Origin: Saccharomonospora amisosensis
GTDB lineage: Bacteria; Actinomycetota; Actinomycetes; Mycobacteriales; Pseudonocardiaceae
Assembly: GCF_011761185.1 (NCBI RefSeq)
Contig: NZ_JAAOYM010000001.1
Span: 3,782,001-3,846,000, forward strand
Length of the DNA: 64,000 nucleotides
Direction: 5' to 3'
This document shows positions 8,396-16,951 of the stretch, piece after piece. The first letter of the stretch is position 1, and every line of letters starts with the position of its first letter. The notes beneath the pieces were generated by a model. The model was not told the DNA's origin and searched no databases. It worked only from the letters and a program-made list of their open reading frames with translations. The position numbers and the translations under genes were made by a program.

Positions 8396-9145
8396 TCAGC
8401 TCCGTGGCCGCGGCCGCAGTTCCTGCATCCCGCCGTCCACGGCCAGCCCGACACCGTTTGTCGAGGACGCCAGCGGGCTGGCGAGATAGGCGACGGCGTG
8501 CGCGATCTCTTCGGCGGAGACCAACCTGCCGTGCGGTTGCCTTGCCCGCAGCGCCGCCCGTTCGGCCTCGGGATCGTCGGCGGCGTCTAGCAACCTGGCG
8601 ATCCAGGGTGTGTCGGCGGTTCCAGGATGGACACAGTTGACGCGGATGCCCTCTGGAAGATGGTCGACGGCCATCGCCCGGGTCAGCGCGGTGACCGCCC
8701 CCTTCGTGGCGCTGTAGAGCGCCCGCCGGGGCAACCCCGCCGTCGCCACGATTGATCCGATGTTCACGACGGCCGCGGCCTTCGACCGCCGCAGGTAGGG
8801 CAGTGCCGCTCGACTGGTCCGCACCACGCCGAGCAGGTTGACGTCCAGCACCCGCAGCCACTCCGCGTCGTCGTTGTCGGCTACCGTGCCCTGCGCGCCA
8901 ACCCCGGCGTTGTTGACCAGGATGTCCAGGCCGCCGAATCGCTCAACCACGGCGTTGATGCCGGCGCGGACCGAATCGTCGTCCGTGACGTCGGTGCGCA
9001 CGCCGAACACGCCCTCGGCATCGACCGGCGACACGTCAAGTGCCGCGACTTCGGCACCCCGCTCCCGCAGTACGGCCACCACCGCGGCGCCGATCCCCGA
9101 TGCGCCACCGGTCACAGCGGCGACCAGTCCGGTGAACTCGGCCAT
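8396..9145 (-). CDS. SDR oxidoreductase, probable 2-keto-3-deoxy-L-fuconate dehydrogenase
   Basis: 249-residue classical short-chain dehydrogenase. The NAD-binding motif TGGASGIG lies near residue 12, NNAG near 87, a catalytic Ser in NIGSIVA, and YSATK (Tyr and Lys) near 150. The acidic LDVSP after strand 2 favours NAD over NADP. In the oxidative L-fucose route this enzyme oxidises 2-keto-3-deoxy-L-fuconate to the 2,4-diketo acid, and it sits 3 bp downstream of the hydrolase that uses that product. The family is certain; the substrate is assigned from context. Confidence 0.85.
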   Translation of the reverse strand: MAEFTGLVAAVTGGASGIGAAVVAVLRERGAEVAALDVSPVDAEGVFGVRTDVTDDDSVRAGINAVVERFGGLDILVNNAGVGAQGTVADNDDAEWLRVLDVNLLGVVRTSRAALPYLRRSKAAAVVNIGSIVATAGLPRRALYSATKGAVTALTRAMAVDHLPEGIRVNCVHPGTADTPWIARLLDAADDPEAERAALRARQPHGRLVSAEEIAHAVAYLASPLASSTNGVGLAVDGGMQELRPRPRS

Positions 9146-9148
9146 GAC

Positions 9149-10006
9149 CTACTCCCCCTCTCCCGCCACGAATCGTTGTCGTTGCCTGCCGAGACCCTCG
9201 ATCTCCAGTTCCACCACGTCGTCCGGCCGCAGGTAGGGAAACCGGCCGGAGAGCGCGACACCCTGCGGTGTTCCGGTCATCACCAGATCACCTGGTTCGA
9301 GCGCCAGGTAGGTACTGATGTGCCACACCAGGTATTCCACGCCGAACACCATGTCGGCGGTGGTGGAGTCCTGCCTCGGCTCACCGTTGACCCAACTGCG
9401 CAATCGCAACTGGGTGTGGTCCACCTCGTCAGGGGTGACCAGCCACGGCCCGGTCGGCATGAAGCCGGGAGCGCACTTGCCCTTGCTCCACTGCCCGCCG
9501 GACTCCTCCAACTGGTGTCGCCGCTCGGAGACGTCGTTGCCGATCACGAACCCGGCCACGTGCTCCATGCTCTGCTCGGCGGACGCCAGCCGGTAGGCGC
9601 GCTTGCCGATGACCACGCCGAGCTCGACCTCCCAGTCGGTGCGCTCGCTGCCGTGCGGGATCGCGACCGGATCGTCGGGACCGACGACGGTGTTGGGCGT
9701 CTTGAGGAACAGGATCGGCGTGCTCGGCGGTCGCGAGCCCGACTCGGCGGCGTGCTCGGCGTAGTTCATGCCAACGCAGACCACCGCGCTTGGCCTGGCG
9801 ACGGGTGCTCCAACTCGCGACCGCGCCTGCTGCGGCAGCACCGGCAATCGCCGCTGCGCCAGCGCTGTGCGGGCACGCTCGATCCCACCCGAGGCGAGGA
9901 ACGCGCCATCCACGTCGGCGGTGAGCCCGCCCAGGTCGTAGACCTCTCCTTGATCGAGCACGGCGGGACGCTCCGCACCCTGCGGTCCGAACCGAGCGAG
10001 CTTCAC
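9149..10006 (-). CDS. FAH-family hydrolase, probable 2,4-diketo-3-deoxy-L-fuconate hydrolase
   Basis: 285 residues of the fumarylacetoacetate hydrolase fold. The metal-binding EVELGVVIGKRAYR is near residue 118, GFVIGNDVSERR follows, then KGKCAPGFMPTGPWLV and GDLVMTGTPQGVAL. It cleaves a C-C bond of a beta-diketo acid. In the fucose route it yields pyruvate and L-lactate. It is first in a two-gene minus-strand unit with the dehydrogenase, divergent from the dehydratase gene across the operator region. The start is in a leader shared with that regulatory region. Confidence 0.88.
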   Translation of the reverse strand: MKLARFGPQGAERPAVLDQGEVYDLGGLTADVDGAFLASGGIERARTALAQRRLPVLPQQARSRVGAPVARPSAVVCVGMNYAEHAAESGSRPPSTPILFLKTPNTVVGPDDPVAIPHGSERTDWEVELGVVIGKRAYRLASAEQSMEHVAGFVIGNDVSERRHQLEESGGQWSKGKCAPGFMPTGPWLVTPDEVDHTQLRLRSWVNGEPRQDSTTADMVFGVEYLVWHISTYLALEPGDLVMTGTPQGVALSGRFPYLRPDDVVELEIEGLGRQRQRFVAGEGE

Positions 10007-10088
10007 AACAGACCCTCACCTTCATTGGTCGGGTGTCTTCCCGAAACGGACTCTAAATCATGAACGTCCACAGCGACAGGCATGAACC

Positions 10089-10118
10089 TTGACGGTCTAT
10101 ACATCGGATGTCTAGGGT
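10089..10118 (+). promoter_or_regulatory. Core promoter with 19-bp palindromic operator (10097-10115)
   Basis: The sequence at 10097-10115 is CTATACATCGGATGTCTAG, a perfect inverted repeat of the form CTAnACATC-n-GATGTnTAG. It is embedded between a -35-like TTGACG (10089-10094) and a -10-like TAGGGT (10113-10118) with an 18-bp spacer, upstream of the L-fuconate dehydratase gene. Binding there would block RNA polymerase. The size and symmetry suit a FadR-type GntR dimer, and such a regulator is encoded at 7691. It could also control the divergent hydrolase gene. Confidence 0.7.
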
Positions 10119-10160
10119 TCGCCGCAGTGACAGAGACCATACGACGAAGGCGGTCGGTCC

Positions 10161-11438
10161 GTGGCGCGCATCATCGCACTGCAAACGCACGACATTCGGT
10201 TCCCGACGTCGAGGACGCTGGACGGATCGGATGCGATGAACCCCGACCCGGACTACTCCGCCAGCTACGTGCGGTTGCGTACCGACGCTGCCGACGGCCT
10301 CGAAGGCCACGGATTCGTCTTCACCATCGGCAGGGGCAACGACGTGCAGGTCGCCGCGCTGCGCGCGCTGGAGGGCCACCTCGTCGGCCGCGACGTCGCC
10401 GAAACCCTCGACGACCTCGGCGGCGTGTGGCGCGAACTGGTGCACGACTCCCAACTGCGCTGGCTCGGCCCAGAGAAGGGGATCATGCACATGGCGATCG
10501 GCGCAGCGGTGAACGCGCTGTGGGACCTTAGAGCCAAACGCGCCGGGGTTCCGTTGTGGCGGCTGCTGTCGTCGCTTTCGCCGGAGCAGATCGTCGACCT
10601 CGTCGACTTCCGCTACCTCACCGACGCACTCACCAGAGAGGAAGCGCTGACCCTGCTGCGGTCGGCTGAACCAAGCCGTGCCGAGCGCGAGTCACGGCTA
10701 CTGTCCGAGGGCTACCCCGCGTACACCACCACACCGGGCTGGCTGGGCTACGACGACGACAAACTGGCCAAGCTGTGCCGCGAAGCCATCGCGCAGGGCT
10801 TCACCCACATCAAGCTCAAGGTGGGTGCGGACCTCGACGACGACCTGCGCAGGTTGCGCATCGCACGCGACATCTGCGGGCCCGACGTCAAGATCGCCGT
10901 GGACGCCAACCAGCGCTGGGACGTCGCGGAGGCGATCCGCTGGACGAAGGCACTGGAGCAGTTCGACGTCGCGTGGGTCGAGGAGCCGACGAGCCCCGAC
11001 GACGTGCTCGCGCACGCGGCCATCGCCAAGGCGGTGGCGCCGGTGCCCGTAGCCACGGGAGAGCACGTCGCCAACCGGGTGGTGTTCAAGCAACTGCTGC
11101 AGGCAGGCGCGCTCAGCGTGCTGCAACTGGACGCCACCCGGGTGGCGGGCGTGAACGAGAACATCGCGATCCTGTTGCTGGCGGCGAAGTTCGGTGTTCC
11201 GGTGTGCCCACACGCGGGCGGGGTCGGCCTGTGTGAGGCGGTGCAGCATCTGGCGATGTTCGACTTCGTCGCCGTCTCCGGCAGCCTCGACGGCCGCGTC
11301 ATCGAGTTCGTCGATCACCTGCACGAGCACTTCGTGACCCCCGTCGAGGTGCGCGACGGCCGCTATCTCGCTCCAACGGCACCGGGTGCGGGCACCGAGA
11401 TGTACCCGACCTCCATCGCGGAGTACACCCATGCTTGA
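10161..11438 (+). CDS. fucD: L-fuconate dehydratase (enolase superfamily)
   Basis: 425 residues; dehydrates L-fuconate to 2-keto-3-deoxy-L-fuconate with Mg2+. The N-terminal capping domain begins with [19 protein letters not shown] and [11 protein letters not shown], which is highly characteristic of FucD. The barrel carries the KxK motif HIKLKVG near residue 218, metal ligands in [27 protein letters not shown], and the catalytic His in [11 protein letters not shown] near 350. The GTG start follows a weak GAAGG. The gene opens an operon in which the next five genes overlap by 4-8 bp or follow closely. Substrate confidence is high because the conserved N-terminal loop is shared with characterised FucD enzymes. 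Confidence 0.93.
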   Translation: MARIIALQTHDIRFPTSRTLDGSDAMNPDPDYSASYVRLRTDAADGLEGHGFVFTIGRGNDVQVAALRALEGHLVGRDVAETLDDLGGVWRELVHDSQLRWLGPEKGIMHMAIGAAVNALWDLRAKRAGVPLWRLLSSLSPEQIVDLVDFRYLTDALTREEALTLLRSAEPSRAERESRLLSEGYPAYTTTPGWLGYDDDKLAKLCREAIAQGFTHIKLKVGADLDDDLRRLRIARDICGPDVKIAVDANQRWDVAEAIRWTKALEQFDVAWVEEPTSPDDVLAHAAIAKAVAPVPVATGEHVANRVVFKQLLQAGALSVLQLDATRVAGVNENIAILLLAAKFGVPVCPHAGGVGLCEAVQHLAMFDFVAVSGSLDGRVIEFVDHLHEHFVTPVEVRDGRYLAPTAPGAGTEMYPTSIAEYTHA

Positions 11439-12381
11439 CCTCGGGCGCTTCTCACTCGGCACGGCGGGCCTCGGCAATCTCTACGAGCCGATGTCCGACG
11501 AGCAGGCCTGGGCAGTCCTCGACGCCGCGTGGGAGTGCGGCGTGCGCTACTTCGACACCGCGCCGCACTACGGACTCGGGCTCGCCGAACGCAGGCTCGG
11601 CGCGTTCCTTGCCACCAAGCGGCGCTCGGAGTTCGTGGTCTCGACGAAGGTGGGGCGGCTGCTGGTGCCCGACCCGGCGGGCGCTGACAGGCTGGATCTC
11701 GCCAACCACTATGCGGTTGCGGCCGACGCCCGCAGGGTCTGGGACTTCACACCCGTCGGGGTGCGCCGCTGCCTCGAGGAGTCACTGCTTCGCCTGGGGA
11801 TCGACTCCGTCGACGTGCTGTACCTGCACGACCCCGACGAGTACGAACTGGAATCCGCGCTGGAGCAGGGACTGCCCGCGCTGGCCGCGCTGCGTGAGGA
11901 AGGCGTGGTCTCGGCCATCGGCGTCGGCTCCAAATCCGCCGACGCGTTGGCGCGGGCAGTGCGCTACGACCTGCTCGACCTGGTGCTGGTCGCGGGCCGG
12001 TTCACGCTGCTGGAGCAGCCCGCGCTGGAGGAGTTGGTTCCCTGCTGCCACGAGCATGGTGTCGGAATCGTCAACGCGGGCGTGTTCAACTCCGGGCTGC
12101 TCGCCGCTACGTGGCCGTCGGCCGAGGACAGGTACGAATACGGCCCGGTGCCCGCCGACGTGCTCGCCAAGGCACGCGCCGTCGCCGAGGTCTGCGCCGA
12201 GCACGGCACCGACCTGCCCACCGCCGCGCTGAGGTACTCCCTGCGCGAGCCGTTGGTCCGTACTGTTCTCACCGGCGCGGCCGCGCCGGACCACGTGCGC
12301 GCCAACCAGCGACGGCTGGCCACGCCGGTTCCGGACGGGCTGTGGACCGCACTGCGAGACAAGGGGCTGACGCGACTATGA
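11431..12381 (+). CDS. Aldo/keto reductase, probable L-fucose 1-dehydrogenase
   Basis: 316 residues of the AKR fold close to D-threo-aldose/L-fucose dehydrogenases. It oxidises the C1 hemiacetal of L-fucose to the lactone with NAD(P). The catalytic tetrad residues are visible: Asp and Tyr in [14 protein letters not shown] (residues about 35-48), Lys in VVSTKVGR, and His in [10 protein letters not shown] cofactor-binding segment near the end has [18 protein letters not shown]. The ATG overlaps the dehydratase stop by 8 bp, and the stop overlaps the lactonase start by 4 bp, so it is translationally coupled in the pathway operon. Confidence 0.88.
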   Translation: MLDLGRFSLGTAGLGNLYEPMSDEQAWAVLDAAWECGVRYFDTAPHYGLGLAERRLGAFLATKRRSEFVVSTKVGRLLVPDPAGADRLDLANHYAVAADARRVWDFTPVGVRRCLEESLLRLGIDSVDVLYLHDPDEYELESALEQGLPALAALREEGVVSAIGVGSKSADALARAVRYDLLDLVLVAGRFTLLEQPALEELVPCCHEHGVGIVNAGVFNSGLLAATWPSAEDRYEYGPVPADVLAKARAVAEVCAEHGTDLPTAALRYSLREPLVRTVLTGAAAPDHVRANQRRLATPVPDGLWTALRDKGLTRL

Positions 12382-13238
12382 CTGGCGATGTCGGCACCAT
12401 TGTGGACACCCACCTGCACCTGTGGGACCTGGAAGTGAGCGACTACGCCTGGCTACCCCGCGGCAGCCCGCTGCATGCCAGCTTCACAGCCGCGCGGGCG
12501 AAAGCGGAACTGGACGGCGCCGGGATCGGCTCGGCGATCCTGGTGCAGGCCGAGGACTCCTCGCGTGACACCGAGTTCATGCTACGGCAGGCCGAGATTC
12601 AGCCGTGGATCATCGGCGTGGTCGGTTGGATCAAGCTCGACGAGCCGGATACCGCGCGACGCCAACTGGACAATCTGCTGCCACATCCGGCGTTTCGAGG
12701 GGTTCGTCACCTTGTGCACGACGATCCGCGTGCGGACTTCCTCGCCATACCGGAGGTCAGGCGGTCGCTTACGCTACTGGCCGATCACCAGGTGCCCTTC
12801 GATGTACCTGACGCGTGGCCGAGGCATCTGACCGCGACCACCGAACTCGCCACCGCTCTGCCTGCACTGCGGGTCGTGCTGGATCACCTCGGCAAGCCGC
12901 CACGCGGCGACCGCGACGGGTTCACGGCGTGGCGCAGGGCGATCGCCGAACTTGCCCGGCGCCCCAACACCGTTGCCAAGGTGTCGGGACTGCAACTGGC
13001 AGGCCAACCACTCACCGCGAGCGCGCTGCGGCCCGCATGGGAAACGGCGCTCGAACATTTCGGACCGCAGCGGCTGATGTACGGCGGGGACTGGCCGATG
13101 ACCGTGCCACACGGCGGATACCAGCCGATGTGGCAGGTACTGTGCGAACTGATCGGCGAACTCGGCCACGCCGAGCGGGCTCGCCTGTTGCACGGAACAG
13201 CACACGCCGTCTACGGCGGCAGGGAGGTTCCGCGATGA
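12378..13238 (+). CDS. Amidohydrolase-family L-fuconolactonase
   Basis: 286 residues, amidohydrolase_2 type. It opens L-fucono-lactone to L-fuconate. The metal site HxH is IVDTHLHLWD (about residues 8-17), with other likely ligands in DHLGKPP and GGDWPM. The start and end both sit in 4-bp ATGA overlaps with neighbours. The order dehydratase, dehydrogenase, lactonase matches a complete fucose to fuconate to keto-deoxy-fuconate sequence. An equivalent role on another 6-deoxy or aldonic lactone is the only realistic alternative. Confidence 0.88.
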   Translation: MTGDVGTIVDTHLHLWDLEVSDYAWLPRGSPLHASFTAARAKAELDGAGIGSAILVQAEDSSRDTEFMLRQAEIQPWIIGVVGWIKLDEPDTARRQLDNLLPHPAFRGVRHLVHDDPRADFLAIPEVRRSLTLLADHQVPFDVPDAWPRHLTATTELATALPALRVVLDHLGKPPRGDRDGFTAWRRAIAELARRPNTVAKVSGLQLAGQPLTASALRPAWETALEHFGPQRLMYGGDWPMTVPHGGYQPMWQVLCELIGELGHAERARLLHGTAHAVYGGREVPR

Positions 13239-14815
13239 CCGAGCCCGCCACGAACCCGCTGCTCGATGTCGAAGGTGTGCACAAGAGCTTCCCCGGTGTG
13301 CGGGCCCTGCGGGACATGCGGCTGCAACTGCGGCACGGTGAGGTGCTCGCCCTGGTCGGCGAGAACGGCGCGGGCAAGTCCACACTGATGAAGCTGCTGT
13401 CCGGCATTCACACCGCCGACGCGGGCACGTTCCGGCTCGACGGTAAGCCGCTCGCCGTCAGCAGCCCCCGGCAGGCGCTGGAACGAGGGATCAGCATCAT
13501 CCACCAGGAGTTCAACCTGGTGCCGCACCTGACGGTGGCGCAGAACATCTTCATCGGCCGCGAACCGCGCAGGTGGCGGATGTGGCTGGACGAGCGCGTG
13601 CTCAACCACGAAGCCTCGGCACTGCTGACCAGGCTGGAGATGAAACTGGACGCCAAAGCTGTGGTCGGTGGGCTGACCGTCGCCAACCAGCAGTTGGTGG
13701 AGATCGCCAAGGCATTGGCACACGACCCGAAGGTGCTCATCCTCGACGAGCCAACGGCCGCACTGAACGAAGCCGAGGTGGCCACGTTGCACGAGCTGAT
13801 CCGCGCCTTCGTCCGTCCTGGCACCGGCGCCATCTACATCTCCCATCGCATGGAGGAGCTGAGACGGATCGCCGACAGGGTGACGGTCATCCGCGACGGC
13901 GAGTACATCGACACGCTCGACGCCCGGTCGGCCACCACCTCGCAGATCATCTCGCGAATGGTGGGAAGGTCCGTGGACACCGACATCGGACCGCGGGGCG
14001 TGCGGCCCGACCGCGACGTCGTGCTCGAGGTGCGCGGGCTGCGCACCAAGGAACTGCTCAAGGACGTGTCGTTCGAGTTGCGGCGCGGCGAGATCCTCGG
14101 TTTCGCCGGGCTGATGGGCGCGGGGCGCACCGAGGTGGCGAGGGCGCTGGTCGGCGCCGATCCCGTGACAGGCGGCACGGTCCTGTTGCACGGCAACCGC
14201 GTGCGCATATCGAATCCCGCCGAGGCCGCGCGGTTGGGCATCGGGTACCTGTCCGAGGACCGCAAACGGTACGGGCTGCTGCTCGACCATGATGTGGCCG
14301 CCAACATCATGCTCGGCTCGCTGCGCGAGACGTTCACCACCGCCGGGTTCGTGCGCGATCGGGCGGCGAGAACGACGGCCGCCGAGTACGTCCGAACCCT
14401 GCGGATCAAGACCCCGGCGCTGGAGCAGCAGACCAAACATCTTTCAGGTGGCAACCAGCAGAAGGTGGTCATCGCCAAGTGGCTGGCCAAGGACTGCGAT
14501 GTGCTCATTTTCGACGAGCCGACCCGCGGCATCGACGTCGGGGCGAAGGAAGAGATCTACGGCGTGCTCAACGAGCTCGCATCGCAGGGCAAGTCGATCA
14601 TCATGATCTCCTCCGAGCTGCCGGAGATCCTGCGCATGTCGCACCGCGTCGCCGTGCTCAGCGAGGGACGACTCACCCGAGTGCTCGACGCCGACGAGGC
14701 GACCCAGGAGAACATCATGCATTACGCGACATTGCGGCCGGACGAGAACCCCGCCGATGCCGCCGAACTCGGCCTGGGCGGCACGGGGCGGGTTAGGGAG
14801 GCGAAGCGGCCATGA
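13235..14815 (+). CDS. Sugar ABC transporter ATP-binding protein (RbsA/MglA type)
   Basis: 526 residues with two fused nucleotide-binding domains. The first has Walker A GENGAGKST near residue 41, IIHQEFNLVPHLTV and Walker B VLILDEPTAAL, with a signature replaced by LTVANQQLVEIAKAL. The second has a degenerate P-loop GLMGAGRTEVA, the canonical signature LSGGNQQKVVIAKWL and Walker B VLIFDEPTRGIDVGAKEEI. This asymmetry is normal for monosaccharide importers of the CUT2 class. It overlaps neighbours by 4 bp on both sides. With the permease and binding protein it forms the uptake system for the fucose cluster. Confidence 0.93.
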   Translation: MTEPATNPLLDVEGVHKSFPGVRALRDMRLQLRHGEVLALVGENGAGKSTLMKLLSGIHTADAGTFRLDGKPLAVSSPRQALERGISIIHQEFNLVPHLTVAQNIFIGREPRRWRMWLDERVLNHEASALLTRLEMKLDAKAVVGGLTVANQQLVEIAKALAHDPKVLILDEPTAALNEAEVATLHELIRAFVRPGTGAIYISHRMEELRRIADRVTVIRDGEYIDTLDARSATTSQIISRMVGRSVDTDIGPRGVRPDRDVVLEVRGLRTKELLKDVSFELRRGEILGFAGLMGAGRTEVARALVGADPVTGGTVLLHGNRVRISNPAEAARLGIGYLSEDRKRYGLLLDHDVAANIMLGSLRETFTTAGFVRDRAARTTAAEYVRTLRIKTPALEQQTKHLSGGNQQKVVIAKWLAKDCDVLIFDEPTRGIDVGAKEEIYGVLNELASQGKSIIMISSELPEILRMSHRVAVLSEGRLTRVLDADEATQENIMHYATLRPDENPADAAELGLGGTGRVREAKRP

Positions 14816-15819
14816 CAGCGGTCAAGACCACGAGTTCGGCGCAGCAGCGGCAGCCGCGGGGTGGGCTCGCCGCCGTGCTGAAAAGCAGGCTGCAACAGTT
14901 GCTCGCGTTCGGCAGCCTCGTCGTCATCTACGCGTTCTTCTCTCTGGCCAGCCCGTACTTCCTCAGCTACGGCAACTTCATGGCCATCCTGTTCTCGACC
15001 GTGGTGATCGGCACGCTCGCCATCGGCACCACGTTCGTGATCATCGCGGCCGGCATCGACCTTTCCATCGGCACCGGGATGGCGCTGTGTGCGGTGATGT
15101 CCGGAGTGTTCCTCGTCAAGCTTGGGTTGCCACTGGCGCTCGGCGTCCCCGCCGCGATCCTGTTCGGCGGGCTGATCGGGCTGGTCAACGGCCTGAACGT
15201 GGCGCTGCTGAAGATCCCGCCGTTCATCGCGACGCTGGCTATGATGCTGGTGGCCGAAGGGCTCGCGCTCGTGTTGTCCGACAGCACGCCCATCTACTTC
15301 AACGACGTGCCCGGATACGTGGAGCTGTCGACGGGCAACCTCGTCCCCGGGCTGAACTTCCCCAACGCGGTGTTGATCCTGCTTGCGGTCGCATTGCTGG
15401 CTGGCCTGTTGCTGACCAAGAGCGTGCTCGGCCGCTATACCTACGCGATCGGCAGCAACGAGGAAGCCACCGAGCTTTCCGGCATCGCCGTACGTCGCTG
15501 GAAGATCGTCATCTATGCCTTCGCGGGGCTGTTCACCGGGCTGGCCGGTGTGATGATCTCCGCTCGGCTCGGCTCGGCCCAACCCGCTACCGGGATGGGC
15601 TACGAGTTGCAGGCGATCGCGGCCGTGGTGATCGGAGGCACGTCGCTGTCCGGAGGCAAGGGCTCCATTGTGGGCACGCTGATCGGAGCACTCATCATCT
15701 CGGTGCTCAACAACGGGCTGCAGATCATGTCGATTCCCCAGGAATGGCAGAACGTGATCCTGGGTTGCGTGATCCTCGTGGCCGTCTACACGGACAGGAT
15801 CAGGAAGAAGGCGGCATAA
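14812..15819 (+). CDS. Sugar ABC transporter permease (RbsC type)
   Basis: 335 residues, BPD_transp_2 family, with about ten hydrophobic segments. Diagnostic pieces are GTTFVIIAAGIDLSIGTGMALCAV near residue 75, GLINGLNV-like LVNGLNVALLKIPPFIATLAMM, and IAAVVIGGTSLSGGKGSIVGTLIGA, which docks the ATPase. The N-terminal 25 residues are cytoplasmic and polar. ATG overlaps the ATPase stop. A homodimer would form the channel for the sugar bound by the lipoprotein encoded next. Confidence 0.93.
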   Translation: MTAVKTTSSAQQRQPRGGLAAVLKSRLQQLLAFGSLVVIYAFFSLASPYFLSYGNFMAILFSTVVIGTLAIGTTFVIIAAGIDLSIGTGMALCAVMSGVFLVKLGLPLALGVPAAILFGGLIGLVNGLNVALLKIPPFIATLAMMLVAEGLALVLSDSTPIYFNDVPGYVELSTGNLVPGLNFPNAVLILLAVALLAGLLLTKSVLGRYTYAIGSNEEATELSGIAVRRWKIVIYAFAGLFTGLAGVMISARLGSAQPATGMGYELQAIAAVVIGGTSLSGGKGSIVGTLIGALIISVLNNGLQIMSIPQEWQNVILGCVILVAVYTDRIRKKAA

Positions 15820-15871
15820 GGCGGCCGGATACGCCGTCGCGCGCCCCAACCAGAACAAAGGAGATCTGGTC

Positions 15872-16837
15872 ATGAGGATGAAACGGCTCTTCGCGGCGAT
15901 CGCGGTCGCCACGCTGACCCTGACGCTGGCGGCATGTGGTTCGGGTGGTGACTCGGCGGGTGGTGGAGAGCAGCCCTTCATCGCCATCGTCTCCAAGGGA
16001 TTCCAGCACCAGTTCTGGCAGGCCGTGAAGAAGGGAGCGGAAGAGGAGGCCGCCAAGCAGGGCGCCAGGGTCACCTTCGTCGGCCCCGCCACCGAGCAAG
16101 AGGTGGAGGAGCAGGTGAACATGCTCACCAACGAACTTGCCAAGAGCCCCGACGCGGTCGGGTTCGCGGCACTCGACAGCCGCGCGGCCGCACCGTTGCT
16201 GCAACAGGCCAAGTCACAGGACATCCCCGTGATCGCATTCGACTCCGGAGTGGACAGTGACGTACCGGTGACCACCGTCGCCACCGACAACAAGGCGGCT
16301 GCCGCGGAGGCCGCGAAACACATGGCGCAGCGACTCGGTGGCAAGGGCAAGGTCGCGATGGTGGTGCACGATCAGACAAGCAAGTCGGGCACCGATCGCC
16401 GCGACGGGTTCAGGGAATGGATGCGGCAGAACGCTCCAGGCATCACCGTGCTCGACGCACAGTACGGTGGCGGCGACCAACTGGAGTCGGCGAACATCAC
16501 CAAGTCGATCATCTCGGCGAACCCTGACCTGGCGGGCATCTACGCTTCCAACGAAGGCTCCGCCATCGGCGCGATCAAGGGCGTGCAGGAAAGCGGTAGG
16601 AAGAACATCACCGTGGTCGGCTTCGACTCCGGCAAGGCTCAGATCGACGCGATCGAGAACGGGGTGATGGCGGGCGCGGTGACCCAGGACCCGATCGACA
16701 TGGGACGCAGGCTGGTCAGCTCGGCGATCAAGGCGATCAACGGCGAGCAACTGCCCAAGACCATCGACACCAACTACTACTGGTACGACAAGACCAACAT
16801 TGACGACCCGAAGATCCAAGCGGTGCTGTACCGGTGA
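15872..16837 (+). CDS. Sugar-binding lipoprotein of the ABC importer
   Basis: 321 residues. The signal peptide MRMKRLFAAIAVATLTLTLAAC ends in a lipobox with the acylated Cys at residue 22, then a Gly/Ser linker. The mature part is a periplasmic-binding-protein type 1 (RbsB-like) fold: FIAIVSKGFQHQFWQAVKKG, DNKAAAAEAAKHMA and GFDSGKAQIDAIENGVMAGA. The start has a strong AAGGAGA ribosome site. The 52-bp gap from the permease allows separately raised expression, as is usual for binding proteins. It would present L-fucose or a related sugar at the membrane. A strong hairpin follows the stop. Confidence 0.93.
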   Translation: MRMKRLFAAIAVATLTLTLAACGSGGDSAGGGEQPFIAIVSKGFQHQFWQAVKKGAEEEAAKQGARVTFVGPATEQEVEEQVNMLTNELAKSPDAVGFAALDSRAAAPLLQQAKSQDIPVIAFDSGVDSDVPVTTVATDNKAAAAEAAKHMAQRLGGKGKVAMVVHDQTSKSGTDRRDGFREWMRQNAPGITVLDAQYGGGDQLESANITKSIISANPDLAGIYASNEGSAIGAIKGVQESGRKNITVVGFDSGKAQIDAIENGVMAGAVTQDPIDMGRRLVSSAIKAINGEQLPKTIDTNYYWYDKTNIDDPKIQAVLYR

Positions 16838-16849
16838 TCCGCCAGGCGT

Positions 16850-16894
16850 GCCGCTCGGCACCGCGCTGCGGGCTCCCGGTCGGCGCCGAGCGGC
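16850..16894 (+). terminator. Hairpin terminator of the fucose operon
   Basis: A 10-bp perfect stem, GCCGCTCGGC (16850-16859) and GCCGAGCGGC (16885-16894), lies 12 bp after the binding-protein stop. The 25-nt loop contains further GC pairing potential. There is no U-run, as is common in high-GC actinobacteria. It separates the importer from the acyl-CoA dehydrogenase gene. Confidence 0.6.
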
Positions 16895-16951
16895 CGCCAG
16901 GCTTCCACTGAACGAAAACAGCCTGGACCCAACCCGCCCGGATGTCGAACC

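Noticed and set aside
14722-16350. Long minus-strand frame over the ABC permease and binding protein
   Set aside because: Shadow of two clear plus-strand genes; low-complexity His/Arg/Gln content.
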